A stretch of DNA of 64,000 bases, from assembly GCF_001854475.1 (NCBI RefSeq), contig NZ_MNAN01000035.1:95460-159459 (forward strand), written 5' to 3'. Each line of letters begins with the position of its first letter. The stretch's first letter is position 1. The notes under the pieces are model-generated. The model did no database searches, was not told where the DNA came from, and worked only from the letters and a program-made list of their open reading frames with translations. Below, in pieces: positions 24,765-34,206 of this stretch. Source of the stretch: Pseudoalteromonas byunsanensis. GTDB taxonomy: Bacteria > Pseudomonadota > Gammaproteobacteria > Enterobacterales > Alteromonadaceae. A program made the translations under genes and the position numbers.

Positions 24765-26066
24765 TTAAAGTGTGAATTCCACACTCCCTTCTTTGTGGCG
24801 GCTTACTAAAAGCTGTTCAACCCTAACCCCTTCAATATCAATAGCCTCAAATTTATAACCATCGCAAATAACGTGATCAGCGCGCTTAGGTAAACGCTTT
24901 AGGCGATAGATTAAAAAGCCCGCGACTGTTTCATACTGGTTCGTTTCTGGTACTTCTTCCCAGCCCAACACACGACATAGGTCAACCATCGGCGTCGCGC
25001 CATCCACCAGCCAAGATTCGCTGTCGCGTTGCACAATTTGTTCTTCGCCGTGAAAGGTCACTAAATCCCCCATAAAACTGCTCATCAAGTCTTTGATGGT
25101 CACAATGCCAACAATCAAAGCATATTCGTTCACCACAACTGCAAACTGTTCACTTGCCGACTTAAAGGCATTAAGTGCTTCAGACAGAGTAAGCGTTTCA
25201 GGCAAATAAAACACATCCTTCTCAATTATTTGCTCATTCAAATGCACAGGTTCTCCACGTAACAGCTGCTTTAGGAGCTGCTTGGTATCTACAAACCCCA
25301 ATAGCTTATCGAGATGACCATCACACACCAAAAACTGATTATGTGGATTATTTAAAATCTTCTGATTAATCGTATCACTGTCATCTTCTACATCTAAAAA
25401 TACGATTGACTCTCGGGTCGTCATGGCCATGGGTAAGGTACGACACTCCAAATCCAACACGTTCCCTATCAGTTGATATTCTTGTGCCTGTAAACTGCCA
25501 CTTTTAGCACCGGCATCCATGATGGCAACAATTTCTTCAGTCGTGACTTCATCCTTACGCTCAGTTGGAAAGCCAAAAATTTTGAGCACTAAATTTGTCA
25601 CGCCATTGAAAAATAGCACCATAGGTTTGAACGCTGTGGTGATAGCATTCATCAAGGTTACGACTCTTACGGCAACCGCCTCAGGCATCAACATTGCGAT
25701 CCGCTTAGGCAACAGATCTGCAAACAGAATAAACAGCGAGGTAATTGTTAAAAACGACACAGCAAAGCTTATCTTATCGAGCATAGGCCCTTGATAAACC
25801 AAACCGACATAATAACTTACAGATTCTGTAAGCGCTTGCTCTCCCAAAATACCACCTAAAATGGCTATGGCATTCAAAGCAATTTGAACCATGGCAAAAA
25901 ACGCGCCCGGATGGGCCTGCAACTTAAGTACTTGTTCGGCGCCATGATGTCCTTCATCCATCATAATTTTGAGTTTTATTTTGCGTGCAGCCGCAATCGC
26001 TATCTCAGACATAGCAAACAACGCACTGATCAGGATCAGGCACACAATACCAAGCAATTCGCTCAC
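24765..26066 (-). CDS. paeA: CNNM/CorC-family transporter, YtfL (PaeA)-like
   Basis: A 433-residue inner-membrane protein with an N-terminal DUF21 domain of four hydrophobic segments (opening LLGIVCLILISALFAMSEI), a CBS pair at about 205-335 and a C-terminal CorC/HlyC domain. Sequence matches to E. coli YtfL are long: RKIKLK, VQI(A/G)LNA, AILGGI, ILFADL, NEYAL(I/V)VGI. YtfL was renamed PaeA for its role in exporting cadaverine and putrescine; that function is known for the E. coli protein and inferred here. Its location about 1.3 kb from speA-speB agrees with a polyamine link. It is divergent from cysZ. Confidence 0.85.
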   Translation of the reverse strand: MSELLGIVCLILISALFAMSEIAIAAARKIKLKIMMDEGHHGAEQVLKLQAHPGAFFAMVQIALNAIAILGGILGEQALTESVSYYVGLVYQGPMLDKISFAVSFLTITSLFILFADLLPKRIAMLMPEAVAVRVVTLMNAITTAFKPMVLFFNGVTNLVLKIFGFPTERKDEVTTEEIVAIMDAGAKSGSLQAQEYQLIGNVLDLECRTLPMAMTTRESIVFLDVEDDSDTINQKILNNPHNQFLVCDGHLDKLLGFVDTKQLLKQLLRGEPVHLNEQIIEKDVFYLPETLTLSEALNAFKSASEQFAVVVNEYALIVGIVTIKDLMSSFMGDLVTFHGEEQIVQRDSESWLVDGATPMVDLCRVLGWEEVPETNQYETVAGFLIYRLKRLPKRADHVICDGYKFEAIDIEGVRVEQLLVSRHKEGSVEFTL

Positions 26067-26298
26067 TTATTTTCTCCACAAGAAATGGGTTAGTGCTTTA
26101 AGAATCAGTCAAAAAGCGAGCAATTGTAGCGCAATCGACATGCTAAGCAACAAATATAAAACCTTTAAATTCAATAATTTAAAATATATATTTTTAGGCG
26201 ATAAAGTTATGCAATAGTTTGTTACGCATTTTCATTTATTCATCCACCTATGCGGGCTTATACTATGGGCAAATTAACCATGTTATTTGAGGTATGTT

Positions 26299-27024
26299 GT
26301 GCAGTTGACTCAAGGTATAGAGTACTTCCTTTCAGGCTTTTCTCTTATTACGCAAAAAGGATTGAAGCGTTTTGTTTTTATTCCTCTGTTGATCAATGTA
26401 TTACTATTCGGAAGCTCATTGTTCTTCCTTTACGATTGGCTAACGCAAGGATTCAATTACCTAAATAATCTTTTGCCTAGCTGGTTAAGTTGGCTTGAAT
26501 GGCTTATGTGGCCCATTGCCATTATGGTGATTTTGTTTAGTTACAGTATGGTCTTCACGGTGATCACCAACTTTATTGCGGCGCCGTTCAACGGCTTACT
26601 GAGCGAAAAAGTTGAAATGCATTTAACTGGTCAGAAAATTAACGATGATGGACTAGCTGACTTGCTCAAAGATGTACCACGCATGTTAGGCAGAGAGTGG
26701 ACTAAGCTATGTTACTACTTGCCTCGTGCTATCGGTTTCTTCATTTTGCTTTGGGTTTTACCGTTAATTGGGCAAATACTCTGGGTGATGTTCACCTGTT
26801 GGATGTACAACGTGCAATACAACGATTATCCATTCGATAATCATAAAATTCACTTCAAGCAAATGAAGGCTGATTTGAAAACTAAGCAAGGCTTGTCTTA
26901 TGGGTTTGGTTTTGCGGTGTTTGTTTTGACTTCTATACCAGTCGTAAACCTTATCGTCATGCCCGTAGCTGTCTGTGGCGCAACCCGTCTATGGGTTGAA
27001 AACTATCGTCAACACTATCGCTAA
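26299..27024 (+). CDS. cysZ: CysZ-family sulfate transport protein
   Basis: A 241-residue inner-membrane protein of the EI24/CysZ family. CysZ of E. coli imports sulfate for cysteine synthesis. It opens with the family segment GIEYFLSGFSLITQKGLKRFVFIPLLIN. Hydrophobic segments follow at about 25-50, 60-90, 145-175 and 200-235. NFIAAPFNGLLSEKVE matches the conserved loop. The start is set at GTG 26299 because GAGG lies 7 bases before it; a TTG at 26287 is in frame but overlaps that site. A loose inverted repeat CAATAGAG/CTCTATTG lies about 20 bp after the stop. Confidence 0.88.
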   Translation: MQLTQGIEYFLSGFSLITQKGLKRFVFIPLLINVLLFGSSLFFLYDWLTQGFNYLNNLLPSWLSWLEWLMWPIAIMVILFSYSMVFTVITNFIAAPFNGLLSEKVEMHLTGQKINDDGLADLLKDVPRMLGREWTKLCYYLPRAIGFFILLWVLPLIGQILWVMFTCWMYNVQYNDYPFDNHKIHFKQMKADLKTKQGLSYGFGFAVFVLTSIPVVNLIVMPVAVCGATRLWVENYRQHYR

Positions 27025-27161
27025 TAAGATATTCAAATAAAACAATAGAGTCATAAATCTAAATTGGCTCTATTGCCTTACTTGTCATAGAGTTATCATT
27101 CTATTGTCATGTTTCTAAAGTAGCATTTGTTTTCTATTTATAAACAAGATGATGTAAACAA

Positions 27162-28493
27162 ATGAAGTTCAAACTATTACTCTCTATCGCCGCATTCGCA
27201 GCATTAAGTGGCTGTGACGACACGGAAATTAAAGAAGTTACCAAAGAAGTGGTAGTGGAAAAGCCCGTTACCATCATTGAAAAAGTTGAAGTACCTGTGA
27301 TCGTTGAAGTACCAAAAGGGTCAGCAAACGATGTGCAATTGGGTACCAGAGTACAGTTCTTAGTGAACCAACTTGAACAGAGCGCGCTCAAATCAAAACT
27401 TCAAGCTTGTCAGAATGGGCCTTTTTACAAGACTGACTTTTCAATTGGTCACCGCGGTGCGCCGATGCAATACCCCGAACATACCAAAGAATCTTATGTT
27501 GCAGCAGCCAAGATGGGAGCTGGCATATTAGAATGTGACGTCACCTTTACCAAAGATAAAGAATTAGTGTGTCGTCATTCACAATGTGACTTACACACCA
27601 CAACCAATATTCTAGCAATCCCAGAGTTGGCGGCTAAGTGCTCACAACCGTTTACACCTGCTGACGAAGCCTCGGCTACTTTAGCCAGCGCCCAGTGTTG
27701 TACCTCGGATATCACCCTCGCAGAATTTAAACAGCTCAAAGGCAAAATGGATGGTGCAAATCCAAACGCTAAAACAGTAGAAGAATACTTACAAGGCACA
27801 GCCAACTGGCGCACGGACCTTTACTCCAGTCAGGGTACACTATTGACGCACAAAGAGAGTATCGCGTTGTTTAAATCACTCAACGTTAAAATGACGCCTG
27901 AACTAAAATCAGCCAACGTCCCGATGCCATATGAAGGTATGACTCAAGCCATGTATGCACAGAAAATGATTGATGAATATAAAGCGCTTGATGTCGCTCC
28001 TGATAAAGTATTTGCGCAATCATTTAATCTAGACGATGTGAAGTACTGGATAAACAACGACGCGCAATTTGGTGCTCAAGCAGTTTACCTTGACGATAGA
28101 TATGATATCGCGGGTTTCAACCCCAATAACTCCGAGACTTGGCAACCCACTATGGCCGAGCTAAAAAACGACGGCGTACAAATTATCGCGCCACCACTTT
28201 GGATGCTAGTAACACTGGATAACAACAGCAACATCATCCCATCCGAGTATGCAAAAGCCGCTAAAGAGGCTGGTTTAGATATTATCACATGGACCCTAGA
28301 GCGCTCAGGTCCGCTAGCAAACGGCGGTGGCTGGTATTATCAATCTATTAGCGATGTGATCAACAGCGATGCTGATGCACTGGTACTGCTTGATGTGCTG
28401 GCTAAACAAGTTGGCGTCATTGGAGTATTTAGTGACTGGCCTGCTACCACCAGTTTCTACGCTAGTTGTATGGGTATGGCACCGAGCATTTGA
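27162..28493 (+). CDS. glycerophosphodiester phosphodiesterase lipoprotein
   Basis: A 443-residue lipoprotein: the signal peptide ends in LSGC with Cys18 as the likely lipidated residue. It is followed by a charged linker (KEVTKEVVVEKPVTIIEKVE) with an unusual V/E/K repeat. The GDPD catalytic domain starts about residue 85, with the motif HRGAP, then EHT, ECDV and RHS, which correspond to the His, Glu, Glu-Asp and His of the family active site. It would split glycerophosphodiesters such as deacylated phospholipids at the periplasmic face or cell surface. The domain has several cysteines (CSQ, QCCTS, ASCMG) likely to be disulfide-bonded. The gene is single and ends at a good terminator. Confidence 0.88.
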   Translation: MKFKLLLSIAAFAALSGCDDTEIKEVTKEVVVEKPVTIIEKVEVPVIVEVPKGSANDVQLGTRVQFLVNQLEQSALKSKLQACQNGPFYKTDFSIGHRGAPMQYPEHTKESYVAAAKMGAGILECDVTFTKDKELVCRHSQCDLHTTTNILAIPELAAKCSQPFTPADEASATLASAQCCTSDITLAEFKQLKGKMDGANPNAKTVEEYLQGTANWRTDLYSSQGTLLTHKESIALFKSLNVKMTPELKSANVPMPYEGMTQAMYAQKMIDEYKALDVAPDKVFAQSFNLDDVKYWINNDAQFGAQAVYLDDRYDIAGFNPNNSETWQPTMAELKNDGVQIIAPPLWMLVTLDNNSNIIPSEYAKAAKEAGLDIITWTLERSGPLANGGGWYYQSISDVINSDADALVLLDVLAKQVGVIGVFSDWPATTSFYASCMGMAPSI

Positions 28494-28527
28494 CGAAGCT
28501 GGAGCTTCAAGACAACCATTAAGTAAT

Positions 28528-28562
28528 GTCAGCTCCTATTTTAGGAGCTTTTTATTTTTAAG
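28528..28562 (+). terminator. rho-independent terminator after the GDPD gene
   Basis: Stem AGCTCCT ATTTT AGGAGCT followed by TTTTATTTTT, 35 bp downstream of the GDPD stop codon. Confidence 0.9.
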
Positions 28563-28685
28563 CGCTCCAGCGTAAGACTAAAACACAAAGATACTTAGGT
28601 TGACGAATTGGATTCAATCGCATACCGTGACCGAGATAAAACGCCAGAGACACCGTGCTTAGCCTCTGTAAAATAAGGAAATAAT

Positions 28686-28979
28686 ATGAGTATATTGACT
28701 TGTATCGCAAAGCTCACTGCAAAGTCTGAATACAAAGAAACCGTCGCATCAGAACTTCGCAAAATAGTTTTACCTACCCGCAGTGAAAATGGTTGTATTA
28801 ATTACGATATGCATATCGACAATGAGAATGATGTAGTATTTGTGTTTCATGAAACTTGGCAGTCAGAACAGGATTTAGATAACCATTTACAGTCATCACA
28901 CATCAAGCAATGCTTTGAAGTAATAGGCGACATGCTAGAGTCTGTTGAAATATCAAGACTTACAAAGGTCGTAAGTTAA
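28686..28979 (+). CDS. ABM-domain (YgiN-like) monooxygenase
   Basis: A 97-residue single-domain protein of the antibiotic biosynthesis monooxygenase (ABM) fold, dimeric and cofactor-free in studied members. Family marks are TSENGCINYDMH-type RSENGCINYDMH, the core FVFHETWQSEQDLDNHLQSSH, in which the WxSEEDLDxHL pattern is typical, and a C-terminal strand. YgiN of E. coli oxidises quinols; the substrate here is unknown. A ribosome site AAGGA lies 7 bases before the ATG. The gene appears to be monocistronic. Confidence 0.85.
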   Translation: MSILTCIAKLTAKSEYKETVASELRKIVLPTRSENGCINYDMHIDNENDVVFVFHETWQSEQDLDNHLQSSHIKQCFEVIGDMLESVEISRLTKVVS

Positions 28980-29188
28980 TTACCTTAAACCTCAAGTCAG
29001 GTTCGGTTACATTAACTCCATATTTAGTGTAGCCGTGCCATTTAAACCACAATTACCGCAAATCCATACCATAGATGGGCCTTTGTAAAATCCCCTTACA
29101 ATAAGCTAAACACCCGTAACATCAGCGGCATTTACCTACGTAACTAAAAGTTTATAATAACCTCATCTGTGACAATAAGAACCAACAC

Positions 29189-30946
29189 ATGCTGGTAGAA
29201 TTTGATAAGTTTCGTTTTAATACCGACAATGGGTTATTAACCTGTGAAGGTAAGTCCATCTACCTAAAACCCAAGCAACAAGCATTATTAACCTTTTTTA
29301 TCGAACATGCAGGAACAACACTCAGCAAAGAGCGTATCTTGGAATCTGTATGGCAGGAACGAATTGTTTCCGAGCAGGTTGTGTTTCAAACCATAAGTCA
29401 GTTGCGAGCTATCATCGGCGAACGAGCAGTTCAAACATACTCCCGCAGGGGTTATAAATGGAATCTACCAGTCCAGCAAGTCACCTCAGATTCACCACCT
29501 ATCCCCGCTTTGAAAAACCAGATAAAGATGCCAAAACGCACACTTATGACCGTTATTGCCCTTGGCATTTTTACACTCTGCCTCTGGCTGAGTAGAAACT
29601 TACAGCCCGCTCCCGAGTCTATTCATGTGTTACCTTTTAATGGTATCAGTGAAGTTGCGCTAACTAACAGTAGCTATGATTTTGTCCCTGCAGCTCACCC
29701 CCCAGCCTTTGCTTCTGATTTCCTAACAATGCCAATACTGGTATGGCATGAGCTCTTTGCCGACAAAACTCATTGGCTGCTTGGCGGTCGCGTTTATAGG
29801 CTAGACAAAGGCGCAGTATTGGAGTTTCGTCTACAAAACGGTGACCAATACTGGCATGACTATATTTTTAGTCTCGACCCAACACAATTCGGCGTTTTAT
29901 TAAATAAAAAAATGACAGAACTACAAAAGCTTGGGTTATTTAAGAAGAACCAAACATCTGCACATTGGGTCAGTTTACTAAGAGAACAAAGCGCACACGC
30001 TTCTCAGGCGAGCATCGATTTATTTTTAGCTAACCACTTTAACGAGTTAGGACACACCGACACGGCTCTGGCTTATTTAAATAGCATTCTAGCGTTACCG
30101 AAAACGGTTGAAGATACACCTATTTATGCAAGAGCAGCATTACAAAAAGCGCTCATCTATAAGCACAGTGGTCAGTACGATAGAGCACTTGAGACCTTAA
30201 ATGATGTTGATGCTAAAACAGATTTCATCGCACTAATTTGGCCACTTAAGCTTGAGCTTATCAAAGCCCGAGCATTTTTAGCCTATGCCATGCGCGACTC
30301 TGAGCAAGTAAGCGCACAGTTGAACCTTGGGGCAGCACTTGCGAAACAAAATATTGATGCCATAGGTCGTTTCCAATTGCACATTCTAGACTCAATACTG
30401 TCCGCTAAACTGGGCTTGAATGAGCGCAAGTATGTACAATTGAACGAGGCCCAGCAACTAATTACAGAGCAGCGATTACATCCTGCTAATTTGGCCTTTA
30501 TCTATTTACACTACGCCTTATTCGCCAGCGATAATGATACGGTAATTAAGTATCTTAATAAGATTATTGAGCTACCTCGCACACAAAACAACTTTTGGGT
30601 ATTGGATGACGCCTACGAACGACTATTTGATCTATACATTAAAGCCGATATGCTCACACAAGCACATGCCTTGTTAGTGACCAAAAAAATACAAACGGTT
30701 AATCATAACCTACTTCGTGCAAGACTCTTGCTTGCACAGAATCAAACCCAACAAGCTATTGCTGTACTGGAACAAAGTTACCAGCAATCGCAACGCGAAT
30801 TCGATAAAAACGGTAGTATCAATGCTGCTCGCGCGCTCTATCAATATTTAGATAAACAAGACAGCAAGCGACAGCTCTATCATGATTTTTTGCAACGTAA
30901 CGGAGAACAGAAATGGTTAGAGCGCCAGCATAATGAACAAGGCTAG
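29189..30946 (+). CDS. ToxR/CadC-type membrane regulator with TPR sensor domain
   Basis: A 585-residue one-component regulator. Residues 4-95 form an OmpR/PhoB-type winged helix (LKPKQQALLTFFIEHAG, VSEQVVFQTISQLRAIIGE, TYSRRGYKW). A single transmembrane helix lies at about 117-135 (RTLMTVIALGIFTLCLWLS). The large C-terminal part is periplasmic by this layout and is built of TPR-like helices from about 270 on. Such proteins bind DNA from the membrane, with the periplasmic domain sensing a signal or partner. The target is unknown; the convergent downstream gene encodes a secreted FGE-domain protein. Confidence 0.85.
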   Translation: MLVEFDKFRFNTDNGLLTCEGKSIYLKPKQQALLTFFIEHAGTTLSKERILESVWQERIVSEQVVFQTISQLRAIIGERAVQTYSRRGYKWNLPVQQVTSDSPPIPALKNQIKMPKRTLMTVIALGIFTLCLWLSRNLQPAPESIHVLPFNGISEVALTNSSYDFVPAAHPPAFASDFLTMPILVWHELFADKTHWLLGGRVYRLDKGAVLEFRLQNGDQYWHDYIFSLDPTQFGVLLNKKMTELQKLGLFKKNQTSAHWVSLLREQSAHASQASIDLFLANHFNELGHTDTALAYLNSILALPKTVEDTPIYARAALQKALIYKHSGQYDRALETLNDVDAKTDFIALIWPLKLELIKARAFLAYAMRDSEQVSAQLNLGAALAKQNIDAIGRFQLHILDSILSAKLGLNERKYVQLNEAQQLITEQRLHPANLAFIYLHYALFASDNDTVIKYLNKIIELPRTQNNFWVLDDAYERLFDLYIKADMLTQAHALLVTKKIQTVNHNLLRARLLLAQNQTQQAIAVLEQSYQQSQREFDKNGSINAARALYQYLDKQDSKRQLYHDFLQRNGEQKWLERQHNEQG

Positions 30947-31055
30947 CACTCTATTTGGGAGGTTTTGAAGTCTCTGTAAAATGAAAGTGGCAGACCACTT
31001 TCACTAAAAAATAACCAGCCTTGATACAATCAAGTTTTAATCAGCACCATAGTCT

Positions 31056-32654
31056 TTATTTGAACTCTAACCAATCAAGTTCAAACCAAAATGGAGTATC
31101 CATGCGGATTTCTAACGGTGCTTTACTCGCAACAAGCGTAGCCGCACCGGAATAAGTAGCTAACTTGTCGCCTTTTGGAATGTCATACCGTCCCACTAAG
31201 TGTGCCCCCTGCCACAATTCAAAACGCGTTGCTTGATCTGCCTGAGCTCTAAATGTTAACACTGCAAGTTTACTTTGCTTGACCTCAAAACCAAGTCTCA
31301 CCCACGCTGGTTTGTGCGGTTTAATACCAGTTGGAAAATGATCGGGATTATCACTAAAGCCTGCGACTGTTGCCGTATCTCGTTTACTAATCCAATAATA
31401 TTGGCCGTCAAAGAAATGCTCCGCCTCTATACGCTCATTATCTTTGAATATTTTTGCTTTACCATGAGCCACGATTTGACTACCAAGGCCTTCGCCTTGA
31501 TCATTGTAAGAGAACACTTGATAGCGAACATATGCCTGCTCAGGCACAGTAATATCTGTATATTCAGGTGACTTAAGTTCATCAGCAAGTAAAGTAAAGC
31601 GCGTCGCATGGCCGTTAGCTGGATCACTGATAGCTCGATAAACAGCATACTTAACCCCATCACCTTCGACATCTAACCAGCTAATATTAATGCTTTTATT
31701 ATTATCAGACCAAACCTTTACACCTACCGGTGTGGCGGGGATCATTTTCAGCTTATCAAGATGCTGGCGCTGCGCATGTTGCGCGTTTTTAAGTTGCTCT
31801 GAAAACTTCATGGTCGCTGCCGATACACTACCGTGCCCATCAGCCTCCAACACCAAGCGGATCCCCTCGAGGCCTCCTTGGAAGTCTCTGTCTATCCAAT
31901 CTTGTACGTTCGCACCTCTTGGCTGCCAGTGCCATGCTTCACCTGCGACGACATACTGCTTACACTCTTTGCGCTGTGAGTCAGTATACTCATGACAGGT
32001 GCGTGTAAACTCCCTTACATTTCCCATCATGTCGTATAAACCAAATTGATTAGGCCGGTACATGCCCACTACAGTGTGGTAAATAGCACCATCATTACAG
32101 TCAGCACTGCGTTTATAACGTACTTTGTGGTGTTTTTTAAAACCTGCTATGTTGGCAATATCTTCCGTATTTTCATACTCGCAAATTTCTGTTTGCTTAA
32201 AGTCATCGGCAAAGGCCATGCGCCCGGTTTTGCCCGCTAACGCAGCGTAGCGCCACTGCGATTCACTAGGCAACTTATATGGCTTTTTGGTTTTTTCCGC
32301 TAGCCATTTAGCATAATCCAGCGCCCCTTGAATACCAGTACAGACAGCGGGTCGATATGGATTTTTGATGAATTCAGGTAAATCCCATGATGCGGGATTT
32401 TCAGGGTCGGGCCAACGCTTATCAGTAAATGCCATACAATTTTTTGGCACCTGATAGCCCGTATCCGCAACGAATTGAGAAAACTGTGCCACCGTGACTT
32501 CATACTTACTCATATAAAAGTCATGGCCTTTTAAGCCTTCACTTGCTGGAATGCGCTGTAATATTGGTTCAATAACATCATCTTTGCTCATCGCGTGAAC
32601 ACTCGACACACCAGTGCTTGCGGTAACAATTAAAGTTAAAAGAAAGTGTTTCAT
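31056..32654 (-). CDS. secreted FGE-sulfatase (SUMF1)-domain protein
   Basis: A 532-residue exported protein: signal peptide 1-21 (ending SVHA), then a formylglycine-generating-enzyme-type (SUMF1/FGE) domain at about 35-270. The domain is recognised by the opening YMSKYEVTVAQFSQFVADTG, LPSESQWRYAALAG and GLYDMMGNVREF. Residues about 300-390 look like a fibronectin-III module (VGVKVWSDNNKSINISWLDV ... RYQVFSYNDQGEG). The last 130 residues are beta-rich and may bind carbohydrate (VRLGFEVKQSKLAVLTFRAQ). The paired C-terminal cysteines of true FGEs are not evident, so enzymatic activity is uncertain; many members are binding or structural proteins. AGGAGC precedes the start. Confidence 0.8.
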   Translation of the reverse strand: MKHFLLTLIVTASTGVSSVHAMSKDDVIEPILQRIPASEGLKGHDFYMSKYEVTVAQFSQFVADTGYQVPKNCMAFTDKRWPDPENPASWDLPEFIKNPYRPAVCTGIQGALDYAKWLAEKTKKPYKLPSESQWRYAALAGKTGRMAFADDFKQTEICEYENTEDIANIAGFKKHHKVRYKRSADCNDGAIYHTVVGMYRPNQFGLYDMMGNVREFTRTCHEYTDSQRKECKQYVVAGEAWHWQPRGANVQDWIDRDFQGGLEGIRLVLEADGHGSVSAATMKFSEQLKNAQHAQRQHLDKLKMIPATPVGVKVWSDNNKSINISWLDVEGDGVKYAVYRAISDPANGHATRFTLLADELKSPEYTDITVPEQAYVRYQVFSYNDQGEGLGSQIVAHGKAKIFKDNERIEAEHFFDGQYYWISKRDTATVAGFSDNPDHFPTGIKPHKPAWVRLGFEVKQSKLAVLTFRAQADQATRFELWQGAHLVGRYDIPKGDKLATYSGAATLVASKAPLEIRMDTPFWFELDWLEFK

Positions 32655-32781
32655 AAATGCTCCTGTGTAAATTCCTAAACACAGTATGCAATCAACGATG
32701 TGGGGTCTTATTGAACTTCTATTTTTTGAGAAATGTTTTTTTAATTTTATTATTCAGTACGTTAGGTTAGTTTCTATTTTT

Positions 32782-33033
32782 CTAACTTACCGCAAAGGTA
32801 ATCTCACAAATGTGTGGGTTGCTGATCGTGACTGTCAATTTGAAGATATCATCAAGCACAACCAAATGTGTTTGCCCATCATGACTCAATTGTATGCACT
32901 CCTGGCGAGCCTCGTTGCGCTTTGTATCGACAGCGATACCTGACACTACTTGGCCTGTTTTTAAAGTTAAGCTAATGGGGTATTGATACATACAGACAAT
33001 TTCAATGTAGTCATGCTCATCACAACTTAGCAC
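32782..33033 (-). CDS. rof: Rof-like Rho-binding antiterminator
   Basis: An 83-residue protein resembling E. coli Rof (YaeO), which binds Rho and inhibits termination. Shared features are the N-terminal CD(E/D)HDYIE, the ISLTLKTGQVVSGIAVDT strand pair and the end IFKLTVTISNPHICEITF, comparable with the KITSFSHPEIGTV end of Rof. The start is a GTG at 33033 with a very strong ribosome site (GGAGGTGG), which outweighs the lack of ATG. It stands between the FGE-domain gene and rlmM, all on the minus strand, with the rlmM terminator just upstream of it, so it probably has its own promoter. Confidence 0.82.
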   Translation of the reverse strand: MLSCDEHDYIEIVCMYQYPISLTLKTGQVVSGIAVDTKRNEARQECIQLSHDGQTHLVVLDDIFKLTVTISNPHICEITFAVS

Positions 33034-33063
33034 AAACCACCTCCCATTGACGTTTACCTATGG

Positions 33064-33097
33064 CCAAAAAAGTCAAACCCCAACCGAAGTTGGGGTA
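33064..33097 (-). terminator. rlmM-side rho-independent terminator
   Basis: Stem CCCCAAC CGAA GTTGGGG (33077-33095). Read on the minus strand it is followed by TTTGACTTTTTT, fitting termination of the transcript that ends with rlmM at 33109. Confidence 0.82.
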
Positions 33098-33108
33098 GTG
33101 TACAATGA

Positions 33109-34194
33109 CTAACTGTATAGCTTCTCAGGTACACGATTGACCTTGATGTGCACCGTTACTTCTTCGCGGTCATGGTACAAGTGTTTTGCCTGTAATTGAT
33201 AATCCACTTCATACTTAGCTAATTCCTCATGGATCAACGTCAAGCACTCATAAACACTGTCAAAGCGCTTTTTCATCGGTAACTTAAGGTTAAATATCAG
33301 CTCTTTGGCAAAAGCATTTACTATCCAATCCAACATTAAATTAGTCACCTTCAACGGCTTTTCAACCATATCACATACTAACCAATTGATATTACGCTTC
33401 TCAGGTAAGTATTTAAAGCCATCTTCTGTGAAGTGCTTCACTTGTCCTGATTCCATCAAAGCTTCATTCATAGGACCATTATCAATGGCAGAAACGAACA
33501 TACCTCGGCGCACCAACTGATAGGTCCAACCGCCAGGGCAAGCACCTAAATCCACCGCTCGCATGCCAGGTTGTACACGCTTTTCCACTTCATCTTTAGG
33601 AACGAATACATTAAAGGCTTCATCCAATTTCAAGGTAGAGCGACTCGGGGCATCTCCAGGCATTTTAAGACGTGGGATCCCCATAAAAAATGGAGAGTTA
33701 TTGTTACTAAAAGAATAACCCACATAAGCTGTATCATTGGCTAAAAACAGAACATGCAACACTGGCTTTGACGGTTTGTGCTCTCGTGTTAGCTTGTTAA
33801 ACTTCTCCAAGCTTTTTGCCAATGGAGTCGAAAACTTTTTACAGAATTTGGACAGCTCTTTTCCCTCGTTGGTATCAGGGGTTTCAACGCGCAAGTCACC
33901 GCACAGAGGAAAGTCACTAACAGCAGCTTTTACCTCACTCACCCTGTCTTCAATGGGCATATTACTGAGGAGTACGCCTGCAAACCACTGACGCGCAAAC
34001 ACCAGACTTTTAAAATCCACCTTCTTGATAAGCTCCTGCGCATCATTCGGTGAAAAGCACTCAAAAGTCACAAAGCCTGTGTTTGGTTTAGCTTTAACAT
34101 AACCCCCTACGCCTTGCAAAGCAGCGTGATGGTTAATTTCAGCAGCGGCATCGTTTTCAAATCCACTGCGACAATAAATTACAACACTCGACAT
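33109..34194 (-). CDS. rlmM: 23S rRNA 2'-O-ribose methyltransferase RlmM
   Basis: Methylates the 2'-OH of C2498 of 23S rRNA (E. coli numbering) with S-adenosylmethionine. The 361-residue protein has the N-terminal THUMP-containing part (MSSVVIYCRSGFENDAAAEI) and a Rossmann methyltransferase domain starting about 190 with DLGACPGGWTYQLVRRG as the SAM motif and WLVCDMVEKP as the later motif. The length agrees with E. coli RlmM (366). It ends the gcvA-hydrolase-ygdD-rlmM run on the minus strand; E. coli has gcvA-ygdD-rlmM in the same order. Confidence 0.96.
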   Translation of the reverse strand: MSSVVIYCRSGFENDAAAEINHHAALQGVGGYVKAKPNTGFVTFECFSPNDAQELIKKVDFKSLVFARQWFAGVLLSNMPIEDRVSEVKAAVSDFPLCGDLRVETPDTNEGKELSKFCKKFSTPLAKSLEKFNKLTREHKPSKPVLHVLFLANDTAYVGYSFSNNNSPFFMGIPRLKMPGDAPSRSTLKLDEAFNVFVPKDEVEKRVQPGMRAVDLGACPGGWTYQLVRRGMFVSAIDNGPMNEALMESGQVKHFTEDGFKYLPEKRNINWLVCDMVEKPLKVTNLMLDWIVNAFAKELIFNLKLPMKKRFDSVYECLTLIHEELAKYEVDYQLQAKHLYHDREEVTVHIKVNRVPEKLYS

Positions 34195-34206
34195 TGGTGC
34201 TCTCTT

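Noticed and set aside
27040..27075. Terminator after cysZ
   Set aside because: The inverted repeat CAATAGAG/CTCTATTG has a long loop of about 17 bases and no T-run.
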